A stretch of 64,000 nt of DNA from Martinezella rhizogenes (lineage in GTDB: Bacteria > Pseudomonadota > Alphaproteobacteria > Rhizobiales > Rhizobiaceae). The translations under genes were made by a program, and so were the position numbers. Shown here in pieces: positions 25,465 to 34,431 of this stretch; position 1 is the first letter of the stretch; each line of letters begins with the position of its first letter. The stretch spans positions 310,001-374,000 of the forward strand of contig NZ_SGNY01000005.1 of assembly GCF_007002745.1 (NCBI RefSeq), in the 5' to 3' direction. The notes beneath the pieces are model-generated. The model made no database searches. It saw only the letters and a program-made list of their open reading frames with translations, and was not told the origin of the DNA.

Positions 25465-26130
25465 TTACGAATGGCGGGTGCGCGGAAAGACGTTGCCGCG
25501 CCTGACGAAATGTTCGATCACCCGGATGATGACCATCAGGATCAGGGACATCGCGAAATAGCAGAGCAGCGTGATCGAATAGATGCTGGTGCTATCCAGC
25601 GTCAGGTTGCGGATCGACTGCGCCGCGAATGTCAGGTCGGCAATCGAGATCAGCGACACGAGCGAAGAAAGCTTCAGTGTTTCTATCGCCAGATTGCCGA
25701 ATGCCGGCATCATCTCGACGATTGCCTGCGGCAGCGAGATGCGAAACAGCGTCTGCATCCGCGTAAAATTCAGCGCACGGGCCGCTTCCAGCTGCTGCAC
25801 GGAAACGGAGGACAACGCACCGCGCACGATCTCCGCGCCATAACCGCCGGCATGGGCGGCAAGCACCAGAATACCCGTGGTGATCGGATCAAAGCTCAGC
25901 CCCACCAACGGCAGCGCGTAATAGAACCAGAAGAGCTGAACCAGCAACGAGGTGCCGCGAAACACCTCCGTATAACAAAGCGCGACCCTGGACAGGATCG
26001 GTCCGCCCTCGACACGCAGAATCCCGAAAAAGAAGGCAAGCAGCGTGCCGACCACAAGCGCTGCGAGCGTGATCGTCATGGTGACGACGGCACCTTGCCA
26101 CATCATCGGCAGGTAGGCGGTCATGTCCAT
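25465..26130 (-). CDS. ehuC: ectoine/hydroxyectoine ABC transporter permease EhuC
   Basis: 221 aa from ATG 26130; a TTG five codons earlier is possible. HisM-type permease with the loop VQQLEAARALNFTRMQTLFRISLPQAI and about five membrane segments. It follows ehuB, from which it is separated by a strong hairpin. With EhuD it forms the heterodimeric channel. Confidence 0.87.
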   Translation of the reverse strand: MDMTAYLPMMWQGAVVTMTITLAALVVGTLLAFFFGILRVEGGPILSRVALCYTEVFRGTSLLVQLFWFYYALPLVGLSFDPITTGILVLAAHAGGYGAEIVRGALSSVSVQQLEAARALNFTRMQTLFRISLPQAIVEMMPAFGNLAIETLKLSSLVSLISIADLTFAAQSIRNLTLDSTSIYSITLLCYFAMSLILMVIIRVIEHFVRRGNVFPRTRHS

Positions 26131-26156
26131 CTGGAGTTTTCCCAAGTTCCTGACGA

Positions 26157-26184
26157 GCGGCGCCCGGCGAAGACCGGGCGCCGC
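26157..26184 (-). promoter_or_regulatory. intercistronic stem-loop between ehuB and ehuC
   Basis: GCGGCGCCCGG at 26157-26167 pairs perfectly with CCGGGCGCCGC at 26174-26184 (11 pairs, 6-base loop). No T run follows on the minus strand, and the permeases lie just beyond, so it probably protects the ehuB message and lowers read-through into the permease genes. Confidence 0.6.
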
Positions 26185-26190
26185 TGAGCT

Positions 26191-27042
26191 TTATTTTCCG
26201 GCGCAGAGATCGGCGACCTTCTTTTCGGCCGCTGCCGCGATACTCTGTTCGGACAGACCGTATTTGGACAGGATTTTCTTGTAGTCATCCGTCTTGCGGA
26301 ACTCGACCAGGGCGGCGTCAAAGGCGTCGCGCAACTCCTTGTCTTCGGGGCGGAAGGCGAAGCCGCCATAGTTGCGGACCGGGTTACCCTTTACCACCGG
26401 ATCCTCAAATGGCGTGACCTGCTCGACATTGGCCTGGTTCTTGGCAAGTTCGGAGACGGTGAGCTCCGTGGCCGCATAGGCGTCTGCGCGGCTCTGGACG
26501 GTGGGGATCGCGTCGGCATTGGCCGGAATGAAGACGATCTGCTCGTCCTTGACGCCGACTGCCCGCAGGAAGTCGACATTGTTGGCGCCTGAGACGACGG
26601 CCACCTTCAAGGATGGATCCTTGGCGATATCGGCATAGGTCGTCAGCTTCTTCGGATTGCCCTTCTTCACCAGCAGGCCTTCGCCGTAGGAAGAATTCGG
26701 CTCTGTGAAGGAGACCTGCTTGCAGCGTTCGGGCGAGATGTTCTGTTCTGCCGCGGCGAAATCGAAACGGCGGGCCTTGAGGCCGGGGATCAGCGTGCCG
26801 AAGGGCGTCACCGTCCAGTTGACCTCCTCGATACCCATCGATTTCAGCACCGCATTTGCCACATCAGGACCGATCCCGGCAGATGTGCCGTCGGGCTGCA
26901 TGTAGGAATAGGGAACTTCGTTTGCCGTGGCGGCACGAATATATCCCTGGCTTTTGACCTCCTCGAGGGTCAAGGCGCTGGCCGATGTCATGCCGATGGC
27001 AAGGGCAAGAGCGGAAAGCCCGGCGATTTTGGTGATGTGCAT
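26191..27042 (-). CDS. ehuB: ectoine/hydroxyectoine-binding protein EhuB
   Basis: 283 aa with GAGGAG ahead of ATG 27042 and a ~23-residue signal peptide ending ASA. SBP_bac_3-type amino-acid binding fold: YIRAATANEVPYSYM, GIGPDVANAVLKSMG and AAEQNISPERCKQVSFTEP. High-affinity periplasmic receptor for ectoine and 5-hydroxyectoine in the EhuABCD importer; assignment from the surrounding eut genes and the S. meliloti-like gene set. Confidence 0.88.
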   Translation of the reverse strand: MHITKIAGLSALALAIGMTSASALTLEEVKSQGYIRAATANEVPYSYMQPDGTSAGIGPDVANAVLKSMGIEEVNWTVTPFGTLIPGLKARRFDFAAAEQNISPERCKQVSFTEPNSSYGEGLLVKKGNPKKLTTYADIAKDPSLKVAVVSGANNVDFLRAVGVKDEQIVFIPANADAIPTVQSRADAYAATELTVSELAKNQANVEQVTPFEDPVVKGNPVRNYGGFAFRPEDKELRDAFDAALVEFRKTDDYKKILSKYGLSEQSIAAAAEKKVADLCAGK

Positions 27043-27103
27043 GGTATTACTCCTCTGGTTGGGTTGCGTGGTCCGTTTTCGGATCTCACGTGGGTTCGTT
27101 TGA

Positions 27104-28120
27104 CTATGTGTTCTCCGTTACCGTGGCGATGACGGAGAGGCAGTCGCCGGCCTTGATCAGGCCGGGAACGTGGCGTGCCGCGAGCACGCCATGCATGGAT
27201 GCGCGATAATCGACTGGCGCGAGGCCGGTTTTTCCAACCGGATAGACCCGGGCGATGATTTCACCTGCCGTGACCGCGTCTCCCAGATCGCGGACAAAGG
27301 CGACGAGCCCGTCATCTTCGGCAAAGGTGAAGCAATCGCTGGAGGGCATGTCCAGCCAGCGGCTTGGTTGAACATCCGGCGAACCGGCCAGTATGCCGGC
27401 GTGGCGCAGCAGGTTGAGGCTGCCTTTTCGGGCGATGTCGATCGATCTTGCGCTCGCCGTGCCGGCCCCGCCAAGTTCGGTCGTGACAAAGACCTTGCCG
27501 AGTTCCTCGACCGTCGTATCGAGCATGCCGACGGCGTCGATTTCCAGCATCTTCATCGAATAGGGCGCTGCAAAGGCAGCCACCGCCTCAAAACAACGGG
27601 TCTCCTGCGCCTTGTCGGACAGTTCGTGAGCGGCGGCATAGGGCAGGAAGTCAAGTGTCCTGCCGCCGGAATGGAAATCGAGAACGATATCCGCAAGCGG
27701 TATCAGATGGCGGGTCACGTAATCGGCGATCTTCTCCGTCACCGTTCCATCAGGGCGGCCGGGAAAACTGCGGTTCAGGTTTCCCCGGTCGATTGGCGAC
27801 GTCCGTGTGCCGGCGCGAAAGGCCGGATAGTTAAGCGCCGGCACGATGATGATGCGCCCGCTCACCTCACTCGGATCAAGCGTATGGGCAAGCTCGAAAA
27901 GTGCCGCCGGGCCCTCATATTCGTCGCCGTGGTTGGCGCCGGTCAGAAGTGCTGTCGGCCCTTCGCCATTGGCGATGATGCAGATCGGTATCATCACCGA
28001 ACCCCAGGCGCTGTCATCGCGGCTATAGGGGAGCCGCAAATGACCGTGCTGCACGCCTTTCGCGTCGAAATCGACGGAGGGCGTGATCGGCGAGGGGCGA
28101 GGAGCGGTGCTCAACATCAT
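27104..28120 (-). CDS. eutE: N-alpha-acetyl-diaminobutyrate deacetylase EutE (DoeB)
   Basis: 338 aa, AstE/AspA-type zinc deacylase. Zinc ligands are visible in GANHGDEYEG (His and Glu) and DFHSGG (His). It removes the acetyl group from N-alpha-acetyl-L-2,4-diaminobutyrate, the product of ectoine ring opening, giving diaminobutyrate and acetate. One base separates it from the eutD stop, so the two hydrolytic steps are coupled. The two adjacent ATG codons at the start leave the exact N terminus open by one residue. Confidence 0.88.
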   Translation of the reverse strand: MMLSTAPRPSPITPSVDFDAKGVQHGHLRLPYSRDDSAWGSVMIPICIIANGEGPTALLTGANHGDEYEGPAALFELAHTLDPSEVSGRIIIVPALNYPAFRAGTRTSPIDRGNLNRSFPGRPDGTVTEKIADYVTRHLIPLADIVLDFHSGGRTLDFLPYAAAHELSDKAQETRCFEAVAAFAAPYSMKMLEIDAVGMLDTTVEELGKVFVTTELGGAGTASARSIDIARKGSLNLLRHAGILAGSPDVQPSRWLDMPSSDCFTFAEDDGLVAFVRDLGDAVTAGEIIARVYPVGKTGLAPVDYRASMHGVLAARHVPGLIKAGDCLSVIATVTENT

Positions 28121-28121
28121 C

Positions 28122-29300
28122 TCAGCCCTTCACGAAGAGTTGCCGCGGCACATTCGACAGGCACTCGACGCCCGTTTCGGTGATCGCGATGCTTTCGGTG
28201 ATTTCGAGCCCCATGTCCTCAAGCCACAGACCCGTCATGAAATGGAACGTCATGCCGGGTTTCAGCTCGGTGCGGTCACCGGGCCGCAGGCTCATGGTGC
28301 GCTCGCCCCAGTCAGGCGGATAGGACAGGCCGATCGGATAACCGGTACGGTTGTCCTTGATGATCCCGTATTTTTTCAGCACGGCGAAAAAGGCATTGGC
28401 GATGTCTTCGCAGGTGTTGCCCGGCTTCGCTGCCGAAAGTCCGGCTTCCATGCCTTCGAGCGTTGCTTTTTCCGCATCGAGAAACGCCTGTGTCGGCTTG
28501 CCGAGAAAAACGGTGCGCGACAGCGGGCAATGATAACGCCTGTAGGCGCCGGCGATCTCAAAGAATGTCCCTTCTCCAAGGCGCATGGGTTTGTCGTCCC
28601 ATGTCAGATGCGGCGCCGATGCGTCGGCTCCGGACGGCAAAAGCGGAACAATGGCGGGATAGTCACCGCCGAATTCGGCGGTGCCGCGAATGCCGGCATC
28701 GTAAATCTCGGCAACAAGATCACATTTGCGCATGCCGGGCTCCACCACGTCGACGATGCGCTTGTGCATCAACTCGACGATCTTGCCTGCCTTGCGCATA
28801 TAATCGAGTTCGGTCGGGCTCTTGACTGCGCGCTGCCAGTTCACGAGACCCGCCGCATCATTGAAGCGGGCGTTCGGCAGATGTTTCTGCAGCGACGCAA
28901 AGGCGGCGGCGGAAAAATAGTAGTTATCCATCTCGACGCCGACGGTGAGGCCGGACCAGCCCCGGTCTTCGATGATCTGCGACAGCAGATCCATCGGGTG
29001 CCGTTCGGTGGATTGAACGTAATGATCGGGATAGCCGATAATATTGTCATGGGCGAGGTAGGCCGTGCGCTTTGCGCCATTGGCGTCCTGTTTTCGGCCA
29101 TACCAGATCGGCTCGCCATCCGGCGGCACCAGAACGCATTGATGCACATAAAAGGACCAGCCGTCATAACCGGTCAGCCAGTGCATGTTGGAGGGGTCGG
29201 TGACCACGAGAAGGTCGATGCCGGCCTTTTCCATGGCTTTGCGGGTTTTGGACAGGCGCGCAGCATATTCCTCGCGCGTAAAGTTCAGCGTTATGCTCAC
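28122..29300 (-). CDS. eutD: ectoine hydrolase EutD (DoeA)
   Basis: 392 aa, peptidase-M24 ('pita-bread') fold with a creatinase-like N-terminal domain. It opens the ectoine ring to N-acetyl-diaminobutyrates in the cytoplasm. Visible blocks: DPSNMHWLTGYDGWSFYVHQ near the start, EFGGDYPAIVPLLPSG, and GEGTFFEIAGAYRRYHCPLSRT. The close spacing with EutE and the eutBC genes makes the assignment firm. The start overlaps the eutC stop (ATGA). Confidence 0.92.
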   Translation of the reverse strand: MSITLNFTREEYAARLSKTRKAMEKAGIDLLVVTDPSNMHWLTGYDGWSFYVHQCVLVPPDGEPIWYGRKQDANGAKRTAYLAHDNIIGYPDHYVQSTERHPMDLLSQIIEDRGWSGLTVGVEMDNYYFSAAAFASLQKHLPNARFNDAAGLVNWQRAVKSPTELDYMRKAGKIVELMHKRIVDVVEPGMRKCDLVAEIYDAGIRGTAEFGGDYPAIVPLLPSGADASAPHLTWDDKPMRLGEGTFFEIAGAYRRYHCPLSRTVFLGKPTQAFLDAEKATLEGMEAGLSAAKPGNTCEDIANAFFAVLKKYGIIKDNRTGYPIGLSYPPDWGERTMSLRPGDRTELKPGMTFHFMTGLWLEDMGLEITESIAITETGVECLSNVPRQLFVKG

Positions 29301-30310
29301 GCTGCGTCTCCCATTTTTATGCTGTTTTCGATGATCTGGCCGCTATTGGCTTCCCTTGCGCGGGTGAAGGCGAGATTGGCGATGGCGGTATCCTGCACGC
29401 CGGTGCCGGTCAGGTCGGCAAAGGTTATCTGGTCGCGGTTTACCCGGCCCTGCGCCTCGCCGGCGATGATCGCCCCAAGCTCGGCGAATTGCTGATCCGG
29501 CATGACACGCCCTGCGGCGATGGCATGGTGCAGCTCGCCGAGAATGCGGGTCTGGGTCAGACGGTCCGCGACATAGGTTGTCCGGGCAAAGACGCCCGGA
29601 TCAATTTCATTCTTGTGTTCGGCGTCCGATCCCATCGCAGTCAGATGCTGGCCCGGTTCCAGCCAGTCGGCAAACAGGATCGGCTTTTCGGAAGGCGTTG
29701 TGGTGATGATGATGTCCGCGCCTCGTATTGCGTCACGCGGGTCGGGTAAGGCGGTGACCTCGATACCGTGTTTGCGGGAGAAATCGCCGGCGAGTTCCTG
29801 CGCTCTGTCATGGTTTCTTGCCCATATCCGGGCTGATCTTATCGGGCGCACCAGCATCAGGGCTTCCAGCTGCAACCGTGCCTGCATGCCTGCGCCGAAA
29901 ATCGTGGCGGAGGAGGCATCCTTGCGTGACAGGTGGCGTGCCGCGACAGCGCCGGCTGCGGCGGTGCGAACATCGGTGAGATAACCATTGTCGAGAAGCA
30001 GCGCCTCCACCAGTCCCGTTTTCGCACTGAAGAGGATCATCAGGCCGTTGAGGCTCGGCAGGCCAAGCTTCGGATTATCGAAGAAGCCGGGGCTGACCTT
30101 GATGGCGAAACCTTCAAAGCCGGGCACGTAAGCCGTCTTTACATCCACTTCGCCGCGGAACTCCGGAATGTCGAGACGCAGGATCGGCGGCATGGCGACG
30201 GCTTCGGTGGCCAGTGCCGCAAAGGCCCGTTCGACGCAGTCGATGGCAGACAGGTCGAGCTTGATGATGGCGCGAAGGTCGTTTTCGGTCAGGATGGTGA
30301 TGCGGCTCAT
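29297..30310 (-). CDS. eutC: EutC, ornithine-cyclodeaminase/mu-crystallin family protein
   Basis: 337 aa with a Rossmann-type NAD-binding centre (IFGAGMQARLQLEALMLVRP) and N-terminal PPILRLDIPEFRGEVDVKTAYVPG. In ectoine clusters EutC acts with EutA and EutB, thought to remove the hydroxyl of 5-hydroxyectoine or handle its product; the reaction is less well established than for EutD/EutE. Overlaps eutB and eutD by 4 bases each. Confidence 0.85.
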   Translation of the reverse strand: MSRITILTENDLRAIIKLDLSAIDCVERAFAALATEAVAMPPILRLDIPEFRGEVDVKTAYVPGFEGFAIKVSPGFFDNPKLGLPSLNGLMILFSAKTGLVEALLLDNGYLTDVRTAAAGAVAARHLSRKDASSATIFGAGMQARLQLEALMLVRPIRSARIWARNHDRAQELAGDFSRKHGIEVTALPDPRDAIRGADIIITTTPSEKPILFADWLEPGQHLTAMGSDAEHKNEIDPGVFARTTYVADRLTQTRILGELHHAIAAGRVMPDQQFAELGAIIAGEAQGRVNRDQITFADLTGTGVQDTAIANLAFTRAREANSGQIIENSIKMGDAA

Positions 30311-31326
30311 GCGACAGCTCCGTCAACGATCGTCTTGTGAATGGCCGGGTCGATATTGCCGCCGGATACGATAAGGGCGGTGGGGCCGCTGATTTTGATC
30401 TTGCCCGACAGGATCGCAGCAAAACCAACGGCGCCGGCTCCTTCCACGATCAAACCTTCTTCGCGTGCCGCATGGCAGATCCCGGCAGCTATCTCGGCCT
30501 CGGAAACCAGCACGATCTCGTCAAGCAGCGCGCGGCAGAGTGCAAAAGTCACGCGGTTTCCCAGCCCGATGCCACCACCCAGCGAATCCGCCAGTGTTTC
30601 CTCCTCCCGCACGGAGACAGGCCTTCCGGCCGAGACCGATGCATACATGGCCGCGCCGCGCTCCATGGAAATGCCGATGATGCGGGCGTGCGGCCTCAAA
30701 GCCTTGATGGCCACGGCAATGCCGCCCGCCAGGCCGCCACCGGAGATGGGAATGAGGATGGTTTCCAGATCAGGCATGTCCTCGACAATTTCGATGCCGA
30801 TCGTGCCCTGACCGGCCACGACATTCACATCATCAAAGGGCGGGATCGACGTCAGGCCGTGGCTGCCTGTCAGGCGTTCAACTTCCTCCTGCGCGTCGTC
30901 CTGCGATGTGCCGACGATGCGAATATCGGCACCGAGGGCACGGATTGCTTCGACCTTGTTCGCCGGCACGAGCGACGACATGCAGACCGTGGCGGGAATG
31001 CCGAGTTTGCGCGCGGCATAGGCGACAGCGCGGCCATGATTGCCCGTCGAGGCGGTGACGAGGCCCCGCCTGCGTGCCTCGTCGTCAAGTGACAGGATCG
31101 CATTCATCGCGCCGCGCAGCTTGAAGGCGCCGACGGGCTGAAGGGTTTCCAGTTTGAGGTGGACCGGCGCGCCGTGACCTTGCGACAGGACATCGGAGCG
31201 AACCAGCGGCGTCCGCTCCACGTGGCCGAGGATACGTGTGGCAGCCTGCTCGATATCCGTCAGCGAGACCGGCAGCAGGAATGTGTCAGCGGATATGGAA
31301 AGGTTTTCGCTCTTCATGATTGTCAT
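30307..31326 (-). CDS. eutB: EutB, threonine-dehydratase-like PLP enzyme
   Basis: 339 aa, fold-type II PLP enzyme. The PLP lysine lies in GAFKLRGA (residue ~69), the phosphate-binding loop is SGGGLAGG and the C terminus carries IVSGGNID. In ectoine catabolism EutB works with EutC on the hydroxyectoine branch. First gene of the eutBCDE-ehuBCDA run, with a promoter region of its own between it and enuR. The start could also be the second Met (three codons in); neither has a strong SD. Confidence 0.86.
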   Translation of the reverse strand: MTIMKSENLSISADTFLLPVSLTDIEQAATRILGHVERTPLVRSDVLSQGHGAPVHLKLETLQPVGAFKLRGAMNAILSLDDEARRRGLVTASTGNHGRAVAYAARKLGIPATVCMSSLVPANKVEAIRALGADIRIVGTSQDDAQEEVERLTGSHGLTSIPPFDDVNVVAGQGTIGIEIVEDMPDLETILIPISGGGLAGGIAVAIKALRPHARIIGISMERGAAMYASVSAGRPVSVREEETLADSLGGGIGLGNRVTFALCRALLDEIVLVSEAEIAAGICHAAREEGLIVEGAGAVGFAAILSGKIKISGPTALIVSGGNIDPAIHKTIVDGAVA

Positions 31327-31342
31327 GTTGAGAGCGAAGTAA

Positions 31343-31389
31343 AATCATGTCAATTATTATATTGTAATGATTCAATGATTTTCGGGCAA
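31343..31389 (-). promoter_or_regulatory. putative promoter and repeat elements of the eut-ehu operon
   Basis: On the minus strand, TTGCCC (31384-31389) and TACAAT (31361-31366) are 17 bases apart. The region has the heptamer AATGATT twice (31366-31372, 31374-31380) and its inverse core AATCAT at 31343-31348. The AT-richness contrasts with the GC-rich genes on both sides. These repeats are candidates for EnuR binding. Confidence 0.5.
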
Positions 31390-31396
31390 GGGCGTT

Positions 31397-32845
31397 TCAG
31401 CCGATGGAACCGATGTCATAAACCGGCGGCAGTTGTTCGAAGGCCTGGCGCACCGTCGTCAGTGCCTTGGCGAGGCTTTGATGGTTGAGGCGTCCACCGA
31501 GACATATGCGGATGCCGCCGCCATGGCCGGGGCCGGCAACAAAGGGCTCCGATGGCGTGACCGCAACGTTCTGGTTGGTCAGGGAGCGGACCAGGCCGTC
31601 TTCCGTCCAGTGCGGCGGAACCCTGAGCCAGGCGCAGAAGGAGAGAGGATGGCTTGAGGCGATATGGTCGCCGAGGATTTCCATCGCAATGGTCTGTCGG
31701 GCGCGGGCTTCGGCGCGCTGGATGTCCAGCAGCCGGCGCGCGGTGCCGTTTTCAACCCAGCGTGTGGCGATTTCGGCGGTCAGATATGTACCGCTCCAGC
31801 TCGAAACCCGCAGGATGGAGGCGGCGCGGATGGAATAGGCCGGTGGCACGACGAGATAACCGACGCGCAACCCTGTCAGGACCGTCTTGGTAAAGCTGGT
31901 GACGAAAAAGCCCAGATCCGGCAGCATCTCGGTGATGGACGGCAACCCGTCTTCGATCATCGGGCGATACACTTCATCCTCAATGACGAAGACGCCGTGT
32001 CGTTGCGCAATCGCGGCGATGTCGCGCCGGCGTTCCACGCCCGCGACGTGGCCGGTGGGATTGTTGAGGGTGGGGATGAGAACGAGCGCCCGCACCCCGC
32101 CCGCAGCGCAGGCGGCCTCCAGCGCATCGGGCAGAATGCCCTCGCCATCGGTGGGCAGTCCCTTGAGACTGAACCCCAGAATGTTCGAAAGGCCGATAAT
32201 GCCGTGGTCGGTAAGGTTTTCGCACAGCACGACGTCGCTCGAACGGACGATGCAGCTGAGCGCGAGGAAAATGCCGTGCGCGGCGCCGTTGGTGACAAGG
32301 ATACGCTCCGCACCGGCCGTGACGCCCATCATGCCGAGCCAGCTGCGTGCCGTCTCGCGATGACTGTCCAGTCCCGCGACCGGACGGCAGGGGCGCATGA
32401 AGCCTGAATTGTCACTATCCGCCAGTTCGCGCAGGATCGTGCGCGAGGCAGCTTCGTGCTCCTCGAGATAAACGCCGCGGATGATGGAAAGATCAAGCAC
32501 CTCGGTCGGGCTGTGATCCAGCATCATGCGGCCCGCCCGGTCCGTTACCCGCGCCTTGACGAAGGTGCCGCGGCCGATTTCGCCGCTCAGATAACCCAGC
32601 CGTTCAGCCTCCTTGTAGGAGAGGCTGACGGTCTGGACGGAAAGGCCAAGATCACGGGCCAGATCGCGATGGGTCGGCATGCGGTCCATCGGCTTCAAGA
32701 CGCTGGCATCGATATCGGCGATGATCCGTTCCGTCAGTGCCGAATGTTTGGTCTCGCCCTTCTGCTTGGTCAGGCTTGGCCGCCATGCCACCGGTTTTGT
32801 TGCGGGAACCGGATCGAGGCTGAGCGGATTGGCTTGACGACGCAT
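31397..32845 (-). CDS. enuR: EnuR, MocR/GntR-type regulator of ectoine catabolism
   Basis: 482 aa. Residues ~30-100 are a GntR winged helix (MPTHRDLARDLGLSVQTVSLSYKEAERLGYL); residues ~115-480 are an aminotransferase-I fold with PLP lysine Lys320 in the SFTKTVLTGLRVGY block. EnuR uses PLP bound at this lysine to sense ectoine breakdown products and represses uptake and catabolism genes. It lies between doeD and eutB on the same strand. Its start codon falls inside a 9-bp inverted repeat, which suggests autoregulation. Confidence 0.88.
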   Translation of the reverse strand: MRRQANPLSLDPVPATKPVAWRPSLTKQKGETKHSALTERIIADIDASVLKPMDRMPTHRDLARDLGLSVQTVSLSYKEAERLGYLSGEIGRGTFVKARVTDRAGRMMLDHSPTEVLDLSIIRGVYLEEHEAASRTILRELADSDNSGFMRPCRPVAGLDSHRETARSWLGMMGVTAGAERILVTNGAAHGIFLALSCIVRSSDVVLCENLTDHGIIGLSNILGFSLKGLPTDGEGILPDALEAACAAGGVRALVLIPTLNNPTGHVAGVERRRDIAAIAQRHGVFVIEDEVYRPMIEDGLPSITEMLPDLGFFVTSFTKTVLTGLRVGYLVVPPAYSIRAASILRVSSWSGTYLTAEIATRWVENGTARRLLDIQRAEARARQTIAMEILGDHIASSHPLSFCAWLRVPPHWTEDGLVRSLTNQNVAVTPSEPFVAGPGHGGGIRICLGGRLNHQSLAKALTTVRQAFEQLPPVYDIGSIG

Positions 32846-32880
32846 GAAATTGTCTCGTTTTTAGCGAAGGTAATTTCATG
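32843..32880 (-). promoter_or_regulatory. 9-bp inverted repeat over the enuR start, candidate autoregulatory operator
   Basis: CATGAAATT at 32843-32851 and AATTTCATG at 32872-32880 are perfect inverted arms 20 bases apart. The left arm contains the enuR start codon (on the minus strand). Confidence 0.5.
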
Positions 32881-33013
32881 ACATTATGCACGGTTCTTCA
32901 AAAAGATGAAGCCTTATGCATCACCAGTGACGATTGCACGGCGAATATGCGCAATCGTCACGCTGTTGCCGCTCAAACAGGCATTGATGGCGGAAGCGGG
33001 ATGGCGCGGATCC

Positions 33014-34417
33014 TCAGATTTTTTCGCCCGCCTGTACCAGTTCATCCATGACGCTGCGAACAGCAGCTTCGGCGATGGCGATGATCTCGTCCACCTCTGC
33101 TTTCGTCGTGACGAGTGGCGGCGCAAAACCCAGAATATCGCCATGCGGCATGGCACGGGCGATGAGACCGCCGTTGCGCGCCGCCTTGGAAACGCGCGCG
33201 CCGACCGCAAGACCGGGGGCAAAGCGGGTTTTCCTGTCACGATCGGCGACAAATTCGATTGCGCCCATCAGGCCTACACCGCGCACTTCACCGACGATTG
33301 GCAGCTGGGCAAACTTCGCCTTGAGCTGTTCCTGGAAGTAGCTGCCGACGGCCCGTGCATTGCCCGGCAGGTCTTCCTTTTCCACGATGTCGAGCACGGC
33401 ATTTGCCGCTGCCGCACCGATTGGATGGCCCGAATAGGTATAGCCGTGGGAGAAGGCACCGACGCGATCAGCGCCTTCCTCCATCACCTTGTAAACCTTC
33501 TCGCCGACGATTGCGCCGGAGAGCGGGAAATAGGCGGAGGTCAGGCCCTTGGCGACGGTAATCAGATCCGGTTCGATGCCATAATGCTGCGAGCCGAACA
33601 TGGAGCCGGTACGCCCGAAACCGGTGATCACTTCATCGGCGATCAGCAGGATGTCGTACTTCCTGAGGACAGTCTGTATCGCCGCCCAGTAACCTTCCGG
33701 CGGCGGTGTGATGCCGCCGGTACCGAGCACCGGTTCGGCAATGAAGGCGCCAATCGTATCGGGATTTTCCCGAAGGATAAGGGCCTCGAGCTCGTCGGCG
33801 CGCCGTTTTGAAAATTCGAGTTCGGTTTCACCTGCTTCCGCGCCCCAATAATGATGGGGAGCGCCGGTGTGCAGAATGCCCGCACGCGGCAGGTCCATAT
33901 GGTCGTGATAGAAGCTCATGCCGGTCATGGAGCCGGAGACGACGCTGCAGCCGTGATATCCGCGCTCGCGCGAGATGATCTTCTTCTTTTCCGGCTTGCC
34001 GCGCAGGTTGCTGTAATACCAGACAAGCTTTGCCTGGGTCTCGTTGGCATCCGAACCGGACATGCCATAAAAGACCTTGCTCATCCTGCCTGGCGCCATT
34101 TTCACCAGCCGGTCAGAAAGGATTGCCAGTTCGTCGGTCGTGTGGGCGGCGTAGGAATGGTAATAGGCAAGGCGATAGGCCTGACGGGAAATAGCTTCGG
34201 CCACCTCGGTGCGGCCATATCCGACATTGACGCAATAAAGCCCGGCGAAACCATCGATCAGTTGTTTGCCATGCGCGTCCTGAATGCGAATGCCCTTGCC
34301 GGTTTCAACGATCGTCGGTTCGCCGAGCTTGCCGCTGGCGAAATCCTTCAGCTGCGTAAAGGGGTGCAGAACTGCGTTGCGATCCATTTCGGCGATACGT
34401 TTGATGTCGATGGTCAT
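33014..34417 (-). CDS. doeD: diaminobutyrate aminotransferase DoeD
   Basis: 467 aa, class III aminotransferase. PLP lysine lies in ITVAKGLTSAYFPLSGAI, with IADEVITGFGRTG upstream and the N-terminal DGFAGLYCVNVGYG block. In the ectoine pathway it converts L-2,4-diaminobutyrate to aspartate beta-semialdehyde. AAAGGAAT precedes ATG 34417; it lies 14 bases after doeC. Beta-alanine and taurine transaminases look similar, so the substrate rests on the cluster. Confidence 0.86.
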   Translation of the reverse strand: MTIDIKRIAEMDRNAVLHPFTQLKDFASGKLGEPTIVETGKGIRIQDAHGKQLIDGFAGLYCVNVGYGRTEVAEAISRQAYRLAYYHSYAAHTTDELAILSDRLVKMAPGRMSKVFYGMSGSDANETQAKLVWYYSNLRGKPEKKKIISRERGYHGCSVVSGSMTGMSFYHDHMDLPRAGILHTGAPHHYWGAEAGETELEFSKRRADELEALILRENPDTIGAFIAEPVLGTGGITPPPEGYWAAIQTVLRKYDILLIADEVITGFGRTGSMFGSQHYGIEPDLITVAKGLTSAYFPLSGAIVGEKVYKVMEEGADRVGAFSHGYTYSGHPIGAAAANAVLDIVEKEDLPGNARAVGSYFQEQLKAKFAQLPIVGEVRGVGLMGAIEFVADRDRKTRFAPGLAVGARVSKAARNGGLIARAMPHGDILGFAPPLVTTKAEVDEIIAIAEAAVRSVMDELVQAGEKI

Positions 34418-34431
34418 GACAGAAATTCCTT

